DNA of 64,000 nt, taken from the NCBI GenBank assembly GCA_001972305.1, contig BDDD01002051.1:78947-142946 (forward strand). The letters are read 5' to 3'. This document shows, in pieces, positions 1 to 11,053 of the stretch. A model generated the notes under the pieces. The model was given only the letters and a program-made list of their open reading frames with translations. It was not told where the DNA came from and ran no database searches. The first letter of the stretch is position 1. Every line of letters begins with the position of its first letter. The stretch is from Cephalotus follicularis (taxonomy: Eukaryota; Streptophyta; Magnoliopsida; Oxalidales; Cephalotaceae). Made by a program: the position numbers and the translations under genes.

Positions 1-241
1 GCCTGGCACGGGGGCATGACACTTTCCGTAACGGTGTGATTAGTTTACGGCGTCTCTCTGTGATATCTGTAGATCGGATTTGTGATAGAGGCGTATGGAT
101 CGATCCTAGTTATATGTTTTTGGGATATGTTATGATATGGGAATTGTATGTGTAGTGCCGTACACTGCAATTCTATTTGGCAATGTGGAATTAGCTACTC
201 CCTTGCTACTATGTGATATGTTTTGGTGCTCAGTGATGGAA

Positions 242-476
242 CCTATGTTTTGGAAACGATATGCTTTATGTTTTCAAAGTATGGAACTTATGTTTTGAAA
301 GCTTTCGTGTATGTTTTGAAAGTTATGGAACCTATGTTTTGGGAAAGATATGCTTTATGTTTTCAAAGTATGGAACTTATGTTTTGAAAGCTTTCGTGTA
401 TGTTTTGAAAGCTTTCGTGTATGTTTTGAAAGTTATGGAACTTATGTTTTCAAAGGTTTCCCGTATGTTTTGAAAG
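242..476. repeat. Tandem repeat of TATGTTTT units inside LTR A
   Basis: The core TATGTTTT(G/C)(G/A)AA recurs about 11 times at roughly 21-24 bp spacing. It is organised into two longer units of about 90 bp, starting near 242 and 332. A 70-codon open frame across it is simply this repeat read through and is not a gene. Confidence 0.8.
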
Positions 477-599
477 TTATGGATTTGGTTTTTATGAAAG
501 TTCATATGTGACTTTAAAGAATGTTTAAACTGATATATTGCTTAAGATTTCTGTTTGGAGTTAACTTTGAAATCTTACTGCTTTTAAATTATCATTTAT

Positions 600-975
600 C
601 GTTTACTGTTTGTTCCGTAATCTGTTTGTTTCGTACTATTCAGAAACTGTTTTCTTTTGTTCCGTAAACTGTTCTTTTCTATTTCGTCAAGTGTTTCGTT
701 ACATAAGATGTTTTGTATCGTATTGTGTTTGTTTCAGATACTGTATCTAGCATGATATTGTTTTGTTTCGGATACTGTTTCGTTTTGGTAAACTGCTTTA
801 TTTCGGATACAATTTTGTTTCATTCTGTTATGATTCGTAACTGATCTGTTATGATTCGTAACTGTTCTGTTTTGTTTCGTAACCGTTCTGTTTTGATTCG
901 TATCTGTTGTGATTCGTAATTATGTTGTTTCGTAATTATTTTTGTTTCATAAACTGTTCGTAAACTGTTTTATGA
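600..975. repeat. T-rich degenerate repeat with TTCGTAACTG units
   Basis: A pyrimidine-rich stretch of LTR A in which variants of (G/A)TTTCGTAACTGTTCTG recur many times with irregular spacing. There is no coding potential. The corresponding part of the D LTRs is shorter and lacks the obvious repetition, so it probably expanded in this copy. Confidence 0.6.
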
Positions 976-1376
976 TTCTATATCCGTACTGAGGTTTGCT
1001 CAGCCGCGTTTTTGTTTTCCATGCGGCAGGTTTTCAGGGACAGCATGGGCAAGTGTGATGAGAGAGTTACCCTATGACAGAGGATCACCTAGGAGTTTGA
1101 TCTGGTTATGTTTTAGTAGTGTTATGGTCGTGTATAGGCTAGTTATCTAAACAGTATTGTGGTTTTTGGATTATGACATTTTGGTATATGATAAAGTTTT
1201 CAGATTATGTTTCAGATTCAGTTTATGTTTCATGATGATACATGTATTCAGATTTTTAGAACCACCACGTATGGATGATGATTAAGATTAAGATCTTGAT
1301 ATGTTTTAGTTCAGATTTGTGTGACACACCGATCCCGAATCGGGAGTGATCCCGGTTCAGAATCGGGGGTGTTACA

Positions 1377-1976
1377 GTATGTGGTAGAAGCTTTAGTTTG
1401 AGTGTTGAGTGAGCAAACATTTTCGGCCTCCATCAAGGCCCTTGAAGCCATGAGTTTTGGAGCTAGCTTGCAGTACAAGGATTTTGGAGCAAAAGTGTTG
1501 AGGGAGCTCTAGAGGGAAGGAGTTGAAGACCTTTGTAATGGCCTCTAAACTTTCTTCTTCTCCCTTCTCTCTTTTGTGTTTTTGGTTTCAGGTTTTAGGA
1601 AGGGTTTTGTAACCCTAGCCGAACCCTTGAGGTTTCAAGAGGAAACCCTAGCAAACCCTTAGGGTTTGTGTTTGTTGTGGTCATGTGTTGAATGGTGTAG
1701 CCTAAGGTTTTGGTGTGCAAACCCTAGGTGGTTTGTTGTGTGGGCCGAAGCTAGGGTTAAGGAAACTCTAGCTCCATCCCATGACTTCCATGCATGCTTA
1801 GTGTGTATTTGGTTCAATTGGATGCTTAATTAGAGATCCTTGGCATTATATGGACAATTATGGACATAGATCTTAGGGTGTTCCTTTGCTTTGGAGAAAC
1901 TTTGGACAAAAAATTAAAATTTTACCCTAATGAACCTATGACGTAAATTTTCCCATAACCCAAAATGAGCGTCACA
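1377..1976 (+). repeat. B1 5' LTR, 3' tail only
   Basis: The block from 'tgtggtagaagctttag' onward matches 9935-10207 and 16151-16352 of the 3' LTR. It ends in GTCACA just before the primer-binding site. The upstream ~1.9 kb of this LTR is separated from it by LTR A or lies outside the window. Confidence 0.8.
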
Positions 1977-1980
1977 AAAG

Positions 1981-1991
1981 CGGTATCAGAG
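1981..1991 (+). other. Primer-binding site of B1 (initiator tRNA-Met)
   Basis: CGGTATCAGAG follows the LTR end by a few bases. It matches the plant consensus TGGTATCAGAGC, complementary to the 3' end of initiator tRNA-Met, except at the first base. Confidence 0.75.
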
Positions 1992-4045
1992 ACCCCAAAT
2001 TAACACCAATTGGATCTCAATTTAAATATTTTGTGGCTTGATAGGATGAAATTAGGGCTGGCCCAAAGTTTGGTGACTCCAAACCCTAAGTGAAATTGGT
2101 TATTTGAGTCAATTAGATTGTTTGAAATTTAATAGATTGAACCAATTATGTGAACTAGTGTAATTGACTAATTATTTGGAGTGTTTATTGATCCAAAAAT
2201 ATATACTTTGGATGTTTAAGGTGCAATGGGCATTCAAACATTCCTAGGTACAATTTAGGATCACAAACATGACCTTAAAAAGTCAATAAACGGGGCTTTA
2301 AAGTGTCAAGAATTTATGCAGTAAAAATTGGTTATGTGCAGAAATTTCAGCACAAATTTTCTGCATTGTTTTCGTGCAGATTTTCTGGCAGAAAGTATGC
2401 AGTCAAATGGACTGGCCACTGTGGTCTTAGTGTAGATTTTTCTGCACAATTACTGGTAGTTTCTGCACTATTCCTGACAGTTTCCAAGAAGATTCCCATA
2501 AGCTTCCGACAGCCTTTTCTGCGTAGTTTCTGCGCAGTTTTCATGCAGTTACTTGCAGAATTACTGCATGGACTAGACATGTACATATCAGGCTGTTTGT
2601 GCAGAAATTTAATTCACTTTTGCATTTAGTTCACTTATATAATGCAATTTATTCTTAAAGAAAAATAATATTAGTGGAGAACTAATATTTATTGCATTAT
2701 TTTTCACTTAATTAATTTCAATGGTGGGGGCATGAATGAATGTGGTTGGGAACTATAATTAGGGTTACTAGATTTTATTTTATCTAGTGGCAGTTATATT
2801 TAATTTTGGCTACCAATTAAATGACAAGCCATTGAATATTAAAATTATCACGTGTTTATTCAAATTAATATATGGGATGTATTTTTTTGAATTTCTTATG
2901 CATGGTGGTAGGCTTAGGACTAGACCTAGCTTTTGGTTTTTTTTTTCTGGATGGTTTTAATTGCTTTATTACCTTGGTATTTATTTGGTCTGTAATAAGG
3001 TTGCCTGCGTGCACCATTAATTTCTTATCCCCATTAATTTTAGGGTTAGAATTCTCTTCTCCCTCAAATTCTTTTCCTTTCTATTATATATACATTGGTT
3101 GTAAAATTCAAGATGGAGTACAATGGAGCTTGAAGAGGAAGATCGAGAAGATTGCAAAACCAAGTGAAGTTCATGTATGCATGTTGTAATAAAGTAGTTC
3201 AAATAGTTCACCTAGGAGACCGAGTGATCACGTTGGCTTGCGTGATCACTAATATTTTATGTCCCAAGTCAGGTCATTTTTTTTAGGATGCATGAGATGA
3301 ATCTTTTTATTTCCAAACACGTCTAAGCATACTTAGCAGTTACAAATAGGATTTGGAAGATAAAGTCTATCTTAATAACATCTTCGTAAAAATTTAAAAT
3401 TTGATGAGACCTAAAATTCCTCAAAGGACAATAATAAGTCCATAAGTGGTAAGACACAAGGGTGTCACGTTGTTGGCCTTCCAAGATCTTTGTTGAATGG
3501 TGTGAACATATTGGGGATGGCACAGTGACAGCTGAGGTCCTCCATATGACCATCACTATTCAATTTCAGTGTGCGAGCACTGGAAGGAAATGTCTTTGTT
3601 TTGGCAGCAGGACATGGACACGTGTGTGTGGTTCAAAACAAGTCAATTTCTTTGAGGATTATGGGTTCGGACTTATACTGGCTCTTATGGTTTGCACAAC
3701 GACAGTTGGGACCATACTGAACCGGGAGGCCGAATGTATGATCAGATCTTACATTTCCAGGGTGGGAGCCTAATGTAAATTGAACTTTGTGTCTACCTAT
3801 CTAGGTATTATGGCTCGGACGGCGACAGCTGAGGCTATAGTATTATGGATAGTTTCCGATCCCCACTAGGAGGCGGGTGTTCTCGAATTCCACATGGAGG
3901 TATGGGATACAATTAGAATAGTGGGAGGAGCCATAAACATTAAAGACCAAGTGTTATGGAAATAACATAAAATTTGAATGATCTGCTAATATTTCTCTCT
4001 TTGTTTCCTCTTATAGGTTACTAGAACATACTCTGTAAATACTCA
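1992..4045 (+). other. B1 untranslated leader, no gene
   Basis: About 2 kb lie between the primer-binding site and gag. No protein can be supported in it. From about 2840 to 4030 it aligns with the leader of B2 (59250-60440), for example 'tgaatttcttatgcat' and 'gttgaatggtgtg.acatatt.gggatg'. It is therefore a conserved part of the element and not host DNA. It includes the TTTCTGCA array at 2337-2607. Confidence 0.7.
2337..2607. repeat. Array of TTTCTGCA/TGCAGAAA motifs
   Basis: The octamer TTTCTGCA, its complement TGCAGAAA, or a one-base variant occurs in both orientations at about 2337, 2358, 2439, 2460, 2516, 2527, 2554 and 2600, with further partial TGCAG sites between. Two overlapping open frames (108 codons on +, 79 on -) cross it but read only the repeat. 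The matching part of B2 is not in the window, because B2 starts downstream of it. Confidence 0.65.
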
Positions 4046-4939
4046 ATGGGAGTTAGCATTTCCATAGCACACATTTTAGAAACTAATAAGTTAGAAGGTC
4101 CAAACTTTTTGGATTGCAATTTGCGCTTAGTGCTCACGAGCATGAAACTGGCTCATGTGACACCCCCCATTTTGGGAGCTAACCCATCCGAAGAGCATAA
4201 GGCCAGGGTGACCAAATGGTACGCAGAGGACGAGTAAGCTCATTGCTTAGAAATTGCGGGTATGGTCTAGGAATTGCATTGATAGCATGAGCATTTAGAA
4301 ACCCTAGGTGCCATACTTTTACGACACAAGGAGTTGTATGGTGCCCGGTCGAGGACCGAGGGGTTTAACTTGTCCCGTTGGCTATTTTGGATGAAAATAC
4401 CTGAGGGAGCATCAGTCTACAAACATGGACTAAAGATGATTGATCTAATTGAGCAGTTGGGTCGGTTGGATCTAATCATGGACAATGACTTTTACATTGA
4501 CCTAATGCTCTCGTCCCTCCCTCGGACATTCTCCCAATTCATCAAAAATTTTCACATGAACAAGGTGGAGTGTACTCTACCTGAACTTGTGGAAGTGCTT
4601 TGGACTGCGGAAGCCGACATGGACAATGGGAGGTCCAAGTTGAATGTGATGCTTCTCCCTTCTTCATCTAAGACAACCCTTGGGAGGGGTGGATCCAAAG
4701 GATCCAAGTCCAAGGGAAAGGCGCCCATTAAAAAGAAAGGGAAAAAGCCGCTTCTTGAGGTGGGGGATGCCATTCAGAAGAGGATCAAACAACTTTATGA
4801 TGAGAAGGTCTACTTCTACTGTGGGAGGCAAGGTCATTGGAAGAAGGAATGTAGTGAGTTCCTTTGGTCCACAGCTGGAGGTGCCTCGGGGTTAGGTACT
4901 TTCATGATTGAATCATTTCTAGCTCATAATATTAGTTAA
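4046..4939 (+). pseudogene. gag: B1 gag, broken
   Basis: Remnant of a copia capsid/nucleocapsid polyprotein. It starts at ATG 4046, as B2 does at 60450 with a related N-terminus ('HILETNKLEGPNF' against 'RVLETNKLTGPNF'). It is broken by a TAA at 4235 where B2 has AAA (Lys), and by more stops before 4330. It then reads on to 4939. The lysine/glycine-rich linker precedes a zinc knuckle at about 4810-4855 of form YFYCGRQGHWKKEC. The first zinc-ligand cysteine of the usual CX2CX4HX4C is tyrosine here, so the knuckle should not bind zinc normally. It cannot make a functional Gag. Confidence 0.8.
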
Positions 4940-7900
4940 ACTTGGGTTTTGGACTCATGGTGTGGGACTAACATTTGTAACTCTTTGCAAGGGCTAAGAG
5001 AAGCTAGACAGCTGAGAGCTGATGAAGTTCTGGACTTAAGCCTTGGTGATGGATTGAGGATTCACACTAGTTTTGTAGGCGTTTATGAATTGTATTTTTC
5101 TAATGGTCATGTACTTAGACTTGATCCTTGTTTTTATTTAAAGAACCTTGTAAGAAACATAATTTCTGTTTCATATTTGTATAAGATGGGCTGGGAGCTC
5201 AAATTTTGTGCAAATTCCGGTAGTCTTATACATAACAAAGTTATAGTTTGTGTTCGGCAAGTGGATAATGGGATCTATGTCTTAGATACTTACCATAATA
5301 TGGCATTAACAATTCAACAAGGAACCACTAGTAAAAGACCAAGAGAGATAAATGATGTAAATCCTTCATTAATTGGCATTATAGATTAGGTCATCCTAGC
5401 GAGGCTAGATTAACACATTTGGTTAAGGATGGACTTTTGGACATCCAGGACGTGGAGTCCTTTCTGACGTGTGAACCATGTTTGATTGGTAAGATGACCA
5501 AATCTTCCTTCTACCAGCACGGAGAAAGGATAGTGGACATATTAGTTCTTGTCCACACCGATGTTTGTGGTCCAATATCAGTCAATGCATGTTGAGGTTT
5601 TCCCTTGTTTATTACATTCACTGATGACTTATCACGGTTTGGGTACGTGTTTCTAACGAAACACAAGTATGAGTCCTTCGAGAGGTTCAAGGAATTCAGA
5701 CATGAAGTAGAGAAGCAAACGGGTAAGCCCATTACAATACTTCGGTCGGATCGAGGGGGCGAATACCTATTTGCCGAATTCCATCGTTATCTGAGAGATA
5801 GTGGAATCCTTTCTCAATGGACACCTCCCGGAACACCAAAGCATAATGGAGTATCCGAACAGAGAAATCGAAATTTGATGAATATGGTCTGGTTCATGAG
5901 GTCATTTACCGATCTTCCTGTCTCATTATGGGGTTATGTGCTACAAGCGGCAGAGTACATCCTAAACTGGATTCCTTAGAAATCCGTCCTCTCTACACGT
6001 TACGAGGTATTTAAAGAGAGGAAACCCAGCCTAAACCATTTGAGGGTTTGGGGATATCCAACATATGTGAGAAGGCAGGAACCTTCAAAGCTGGAGACAC
6101 GATCGAACTGTTGCCAGTTTATGGGATATCCTAAGGAAAGCTTAGGATACTATTTATACCATCATAGTGAGAAAAAGGTATTTGTTTCGTGTACTGCTAA
6201 ATACCTAGAGAGGGAATTCCTACTTGTAGGAGGCAGTGAGAGTAAGGTGGAACTAAGAGAGTTACCACCAGGTGAAAACCCACAGGACGATGAGGAATTA
6301 GAGGTGGGACCCTCTACAGACACAGTTAGGGTGGGATCCCAACCTGAGATGGGATCTCAGTCAGGCATTCCTTAGGTAAGGAGATCGGGAAGGTTTTTGA
6401 CAGTGCCTAAGAGATACGGTTTTCTTGTTGAAGCCATTGGCAAACCTAACGACATCGAGAATGACAAGCCTGTCAGTTACCAGGAAGCAGTGAAGAGTAC
6501 TGATTCTAAGACATGCCTAGAGGCCATGAAATCAAAAATGGACTCCATGTACGCCAACCAAGTGTGGAACTTGGTATACACACGCAAAGGAATAGTGCCT
6601 ATTGGGTGCAAGTGGATCTTCAAGAGGAAGATAGGCGTTGATGGAAAGGTTGAGAATTTATAAAGCTCGATTGGTCGCAAAAGGGTGTAGACAAAGACAT
6701 GGGGTCAACTATAACGAAACTTTCTCGCCAGTCGCAATGCTTAAGTCCATTTGGATTTTACTTGCTATTACTGCTCATTATGATTATGAGATTCGGCAAA
6801 TGGATGTCAAGACGGCCTTCTTGAATGGCTATCTTGAATTGGACATTTATATGTCCCAACCCAATGGGTTCACATCCGAGGAGCATCCGCACAAGGTGTG
6901 CAAGCCCCAAAGGTCTATTTATGGCCTTAAGCAAGCATCTCATAGCTGGAACATCTATTTTGACATGGCCATTAAAACTTTTGGCTTCAGTAAAAACATA
7001 GATGAGCCTTGTGTCTATCGGAAACAGGATGACCCAGGTATCACTTTCTTGGTACTGTACATGGACGACATACTACTCATTGGGAATGATGTAGGCATGT
7101 TAGAGTCCATTAAAGTATGGTTAGCCAAGAAATTCTCCATGAAGGATTTGGGAGAGGCTTCCTACATATTGGGAATAAAGATCTAAAGGGACAGATCTAG
7201 TAGGTTGCTTGGGTTTTCCCAAATCTGGTACATTAGCAGTCTGATGAAACGGTATGGCCTCGAGAATTCCAAATGTGGCCTACTGCCAATTGGCCAAGGA
7301 ATTCACCTTTCTAAGAGGATGTCTCCACAGAAGTCTGAGGAGAGGACACGCATGAGTAGGCAACCTTATGCTTTGATTGTGGACTCCATCATGTATGCCT
7401 TTCTTTGTACTAGGCCTGATGTCGCATATGCCTTGGGGATGGCAAGTCGATTTTAGTCCGATCCCGGTGAGTAGCACTGGGAAGTTGTCAAGGGGATTCT
7501 TAAATACCTGAGAAGAACTCAGGATACCTTCTTGACATATAGAGGAGATAGTTAGTTGAGACTTGAGGGTTATACCGACTCTAGTTTCAATAGTGATTAG
7601 GATGATCACAAGTCTGTTTTAGGATATCTGTTTATCTTCAACGGATGAGCTGTGAGTTGGAGGAGCTCAAAGCAGGAAACCACTGCAGACTCCACCGCGG
7701 AAGCAGAGTATGTTGTAGCCACTGATGCTGCAAAAGAAGCCATCTAGATGCAGAAGTTCATTGCTGAACTTGGAGTGGTTCCATCCATTGCTCGTCTAGT
7801 TGTGGTGTACTGTGACAATGATGGGGCCATTGCACAAGCCAAGGAACCCAGGTCTCATCACCGCTCCAAGCATATACAGCGACAATATCATTTGATTAGG

Positions 7901-8005
7901 AAGATCATAGATAGAGGGGACGTCATGAGCAGTGTAGTAATCGAGAGACATAAAAGTACGATGGGATTAGGCTATAGGTCTTCGTGGCTTGGAGGATAAG
8001 TGAGA
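4940..8005 (+). pseudogene. pol: B1 pol (protease-integrase-RT-RNase H), broken
   Basis: The frame after gag encodes, in order: protease at about 4940-5390, integrase at 5390-6250, RT at about 6400-7200 and RNase H at about 7550-8000. The protease active site reads D-S-W (4952-4960) instead of D-S/T-G. Integrase shows the zinc-binding and core regions with 'LRSDRGGEY' and 'NGVSEQRNRNLMNM'. RT shows 'ARLVAKG', 'QMDVKTAFLNG', 'SIYGLKQAS' and the catalytic YMDD box ('LYMDDILLIGND'). RNase H shows 'EAEYV' and 'YCDNDGAIA'. In-frame stops occur near 5387, 5593, 5977, 6373, 7184, 7454 and 7471, and there is a frameshift near 6650. The order integrase before RT assigns it to Ty1/copia. It is dead. 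Confidence 0.85.
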
Positions 8006-9636
8006 GATTGTTAGATTAGGGGTGTCCCTACAAGCCACGATGTGGCTGTAGTTATATGTATTAGACTCTTAATTAATACATTCTTAAATCCATTTCTGTT
8101 TAATTATGCATATTCCTGTAACAATGGCATAGCAATATGTATATCACAATACCATTATAATGGATCAGCTTAATTAACACATTAACTGAATACACATATA
8201 GCGCCCTGTCGATCAAAGGGTTGGATCTCATGCCTGAGAGGTAATGAGAATGAGTTACTTACTCTCTTCTGACCAAACGTTCCACGTCGTAGGTTCACTT
8301 TCTTAGGGCAATTGATAAACTGGATAGACTTTCCGTGTTATGCTTGATCCCAGGTTCAGTGGAGGGTGGATCATCTCATTGACACTTGGCTTTACCTTAA
8401 AGTTGATACGGGGTGCATGTTCACTAAACCGACCCACCATAGGAAACCTATTCAGATAGTCATTACCTATGTCAATAGGAGTCCTATAGGTCTCGGTAGT
8501 GGATAGTCAACGAGTGACTAGTAGGCCATATGTGACCTGCGCTGTTTCCTTAGACCTGAGCGGCTGGCATGCATTGTGTAGTAACCACTTGACTTTGATT
8601 TCTGCCCTCCTCAACTTTACTTACGAGATGGCAAACGAGTTGTCTTTGGGCCTTGTGGGAGCTACATTGGTGTATGGGCGAGTGCGCAACATGGGATCGC
8701 CACACCTGTAATGAAGGTGGCCGGCTCTATAATATCTTTTCCATTGCAAACTTGAAAAAACCTAGCCAATAGCCGGCGGACTGGAAACGGGGTTTCAGGG
8801 GAGGTCTGCCGATACTCGCAATGTGTTCATAGATTTATAATTATTGTGGATTTACCTAGGGTTGACATTATCCGAACGCTAGGCTGTGGTGGAGCCAATG
8901 ATGATGAGGGATACACTGCACGCAAACTAATGACAGAAAAAGTACCTATTAACCAGATATTGGCTGATAGACGTGGTAGTAAATTCCACTGATCCGGGGG
9001 ATGATTGGGATCATACAGGGGCTATTTTGATAGTCGGGGACTATTAGGATGGTCATACTAGAATCATGGGATGTTCTGGAAAATTTATCGTCGTATCGGA
9101 TTCCGATCATGCTTTCGGGTCCCACCTAATTTTGGAATAGGTTGACATGTGTGGAACACGTGCCATTTAGTGGGAGTTTAGCATAAGGGAGATGTTACTT
9201 TGCAAGAGAATATTTTATTTGCTAGACACATGTCACCTCATTGAGGTGAGTCTGGCATTACCATAATAAAATATTCTAGTCAAAGGGTTGAGTGTTGAAC
9301 AAGTAATCAACTTAGAGAGAGTGCTTTGGGGCGGCTAGGGCTTGGTTTGCCCCAAACCCATTTGGGGCTAAACCCTAGCCTTGTATAAGGCAAGGTTCAG
9401 CCGGCCCATGTGTTATATTAGCCCACCATTTTTGAATTTAAACCAAGTCAAAGGATTGAGTAAGGGACACTTAATCAATTACAAGGGTATGGGCTTCTAA
9501 TGATAAAGGTATCGGAAGGAATGACGTAAGGAATGGCCTCCCATTTTCCTTTGTCATGCGCTAGGTTCATGAAGAAAGAGAGATAAAAAATGAGATGTGA
9601 GTCTCACTTAACACACCACACAATTCATTCTAGTGC

Positions 9637-9667
<31 letters not shown>
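9637..9667. repeat. (CT)n microsatellite in B1 LTR
   Basis: An uninterrupted run of about 14 CT units near the 3' end of the B1 LTR. A comparable (CT)n sits in the B3 LTR at 27798-27824, so the tract is ancestral to the family. Confidence 0.9.
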
Positions 9668-9669
<2 letters not shown>

Positions 9670-10202
9670 TCATCTTACCTGTGAGTTGCTCTCTCTTTTC
9701 TTCCTTCTTTTTTTCTCTCAAGTCCACCATTAATGGACATTCAAAAGCTTGAAGCTTTTTGAAGGAAGAACAACACACAACCTCCTCTCACCCTCCATGA
9801 TCATTATTGGTGGAGATACTACACTCATTGTGTTTTATCTTTAGTTCTAGTGATCTCTAGTTTAGGGTTTAAGGCTCACCATACAGCTAGGTAACCTAGA
9901 AAACATTATTGTCTAGGATACCTTACATGGTGTGTGGTAGAAGGTTTAGTTTGAGTGTTGAGTGAGCAAACATTTTTTGCCTCCATCAAGTCCCTTGAAG
10001 GAGTGAGTTTTGGAGCTAGCTTACAGTACAAGGATTTTGGAGCAAAAGTGTTAAGGAAGCTCTAGAAGGAAGGAGTTAGAGACCTTGGTAATGGTCTCTA
10101 AACTTTCTTCTTCTCCCTTCTCTCTTTTGTGTTGTTGGTTTCGGGTTTCATACCCCTAACTGAACCCTTGAGGTTTTTAGAGGAAACCCTAGCAAACGCT
10201 TA

Positions 10203-10207
10203 GGGTT
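10203..10207. other. Target-site duplication of element I, left copy
   Basis: GGGTT here is repeated at 16146-16150 immediately after the element's terminal CA, within the interrupted B1 LTR sequence. A perfect 5-bp duplication defines the edges of element I. Confidence 0.85.
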
Positions 10208-10334
10208 TGTTGACATTTATGTCTCAATCCTAAGTTTTGATGATAACATATTTGTGTTTAACAAAGTTTCTTGATGTGCAAGAAAGCCATAAAATGAGAA
10301 AAACAGCACAAGAATTCTGCAGATACAGGTCAGA

Positions 10335-10700
10335 CCGTCGACGGCCAAGGTTAAAGCGTCAGCACTTTGACAGGCAGTCGAGACAAGGGCCTAAGCGTCT
10401 ACCGGTGGAGCGTTTGGAGAAATGGAAGAAACACTCAAACCGTCGACGCCCAGATTCAAGCATCTACGCTTTGGTTACTAAGCGTATGCTCTTTGCGCAA
10501 AGCGTCTGTCGTCTAAACCAGTGAGCAAAATTAGAATTAAAACTGGCCCAACCGTCGACACCCAAGACTAAGCGTCAGCGCTTTGAGGTGTCGGTCGACT
10601 CCAACACTTTGAACGCCTGCACTTTGAGCTGACAATTTGAATTTGAGATCCCTAACAGTGACATAAGCGTCGACGCTTTAAAGGTGACAGTCGACGCTTT
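10335..10700. repeat. GTCGAC palindrome array, element I 5' LTR
   Basis: Exact GTCGAC occurs at 10337, 10442, 10554, 10594, 10669 and 10690. Three copies begin larger units starting ACCGTCGAC at 10335, 10440 and 10552, so there is a period of about 105-112 bp. Each is followed by an AAGCGTCAGCGCTTT-like half. Around 10669 the site extends to the 14-bp perfect palindrome AAGCGTCGACGCTT. It lies between the LTR start and the TATA box, that is, in U3. Confidence 0.8.
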
Positions 10701-10794
10701 GGTCGGCCTGAACAGTTTCTGACAGAGTTTTAGTGGACATTCCATTATGGAATTAATCCCAAATAATTCCCAACGGATCTATAAGGCAAGAAGA

Positions 10795-10802
10795 TATATA
10801 TA
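10795..10802 (+). promoter_or_regulatory. Putative LTR TATA box, element I
   Basis: TATATATA just downstream of the GTCGAC array, repeated at 15586-15593 in the other LTR. Its position fits an LTR core promoter. No transcript evidence is available here. Confidence 0.5.
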
Positions 10803-11053
10803 CACGATTATTTTGAAGAAAAAGAGGAGAACAACACAAGCAATACACAATACAAAAATCATTCAAAGAAATCATACTCCAAGCACTCAAATAAAAAAGG
10901 CTTATCTAAAAGCTTTATCTTACATTCAAAGCCATTCTTGTTCTCACTGATTTTGAGCGAATCTATCTTGTAAAATCCAACCTTGTGAGAGGTTTAGATT
11001 CCAACATTACTCTTTTTACTTTGATTGTAATAGGGGAGTGAACCCTCAGGAAG

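Larger units (their letters stand above)
1..1376 (+). mobile_element. Element A: 3' part of a Ty3/gypsy LTR
   Basis: This is the 3' portion of a long LTR that starts upstream of the window and ends GGGGGTGTTACA at 1376. Its reverse complement resembles the two LTRs of element D at 28381-30997 and 46971-49808. Shared landmarks are the TGTAACACCCCCG terminus, the stretch encoding 'cctgccgca.ggaaaacaaaaac.cggctgagcaaacct', and the block near position 1 that ends 'gtgccaggc'. It is a diverged relative, not a copy of D. It has inserted into the 5' LTR of copia element B1, because the sequence after 1376 continues as at 9935 in the B1 3' LTR. Only one edge is in the window, so I cannot say whether it is a solo LTR or a full element. 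Confidence 0.8.
8009..10207 (+). repeat. B1 3' LTR, first segment
   Basis: The LTR starts TGTTAGATTAGGGGTGTCCC directly after a short purine run (GTGAGAGAT). It is related to the LTRs at 23280 (TGTTAGGTTAGCGGTGT) and 62074 (TGTTAGATATAGTGACC). Shared landmarks include 'gggttggatctc' and 'cgtaggttca'. It is interrupted at 10207 by element I. It contains a (CT)n run but, unlike its two relatives, no GTCGAC cluster. Confidence 0.85.
10208..11053 (+). repeat. Element I 5' LTR, 3' end deleted
   Basis: Matches 15019-15850 of the 3' LTR up to 'ggggagtgaaccct' and then breaks into integrase sequence. A TATA-like TATATATA lies at 10795-10802. Short open frames inside (95 and 67 codons) recur in the other LTR and are not genes. 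Confidence 0.85.

Noticed and set aside
2303..2629. Possible small gene (108 codons on +, 79 on -)
   Set aside because: The open frames follow the TTTCTGCA array; there is no domain and no conservation to test with B2.
2872..3189. Hydrophobic 105-codon frame ('MGCIFLNFLCMVVGLGLDLA') as a small membrane protein
   Set aside because: The region is B1 leader; the aligned stretch of B2 (about 59290 on) does not keep the frame.
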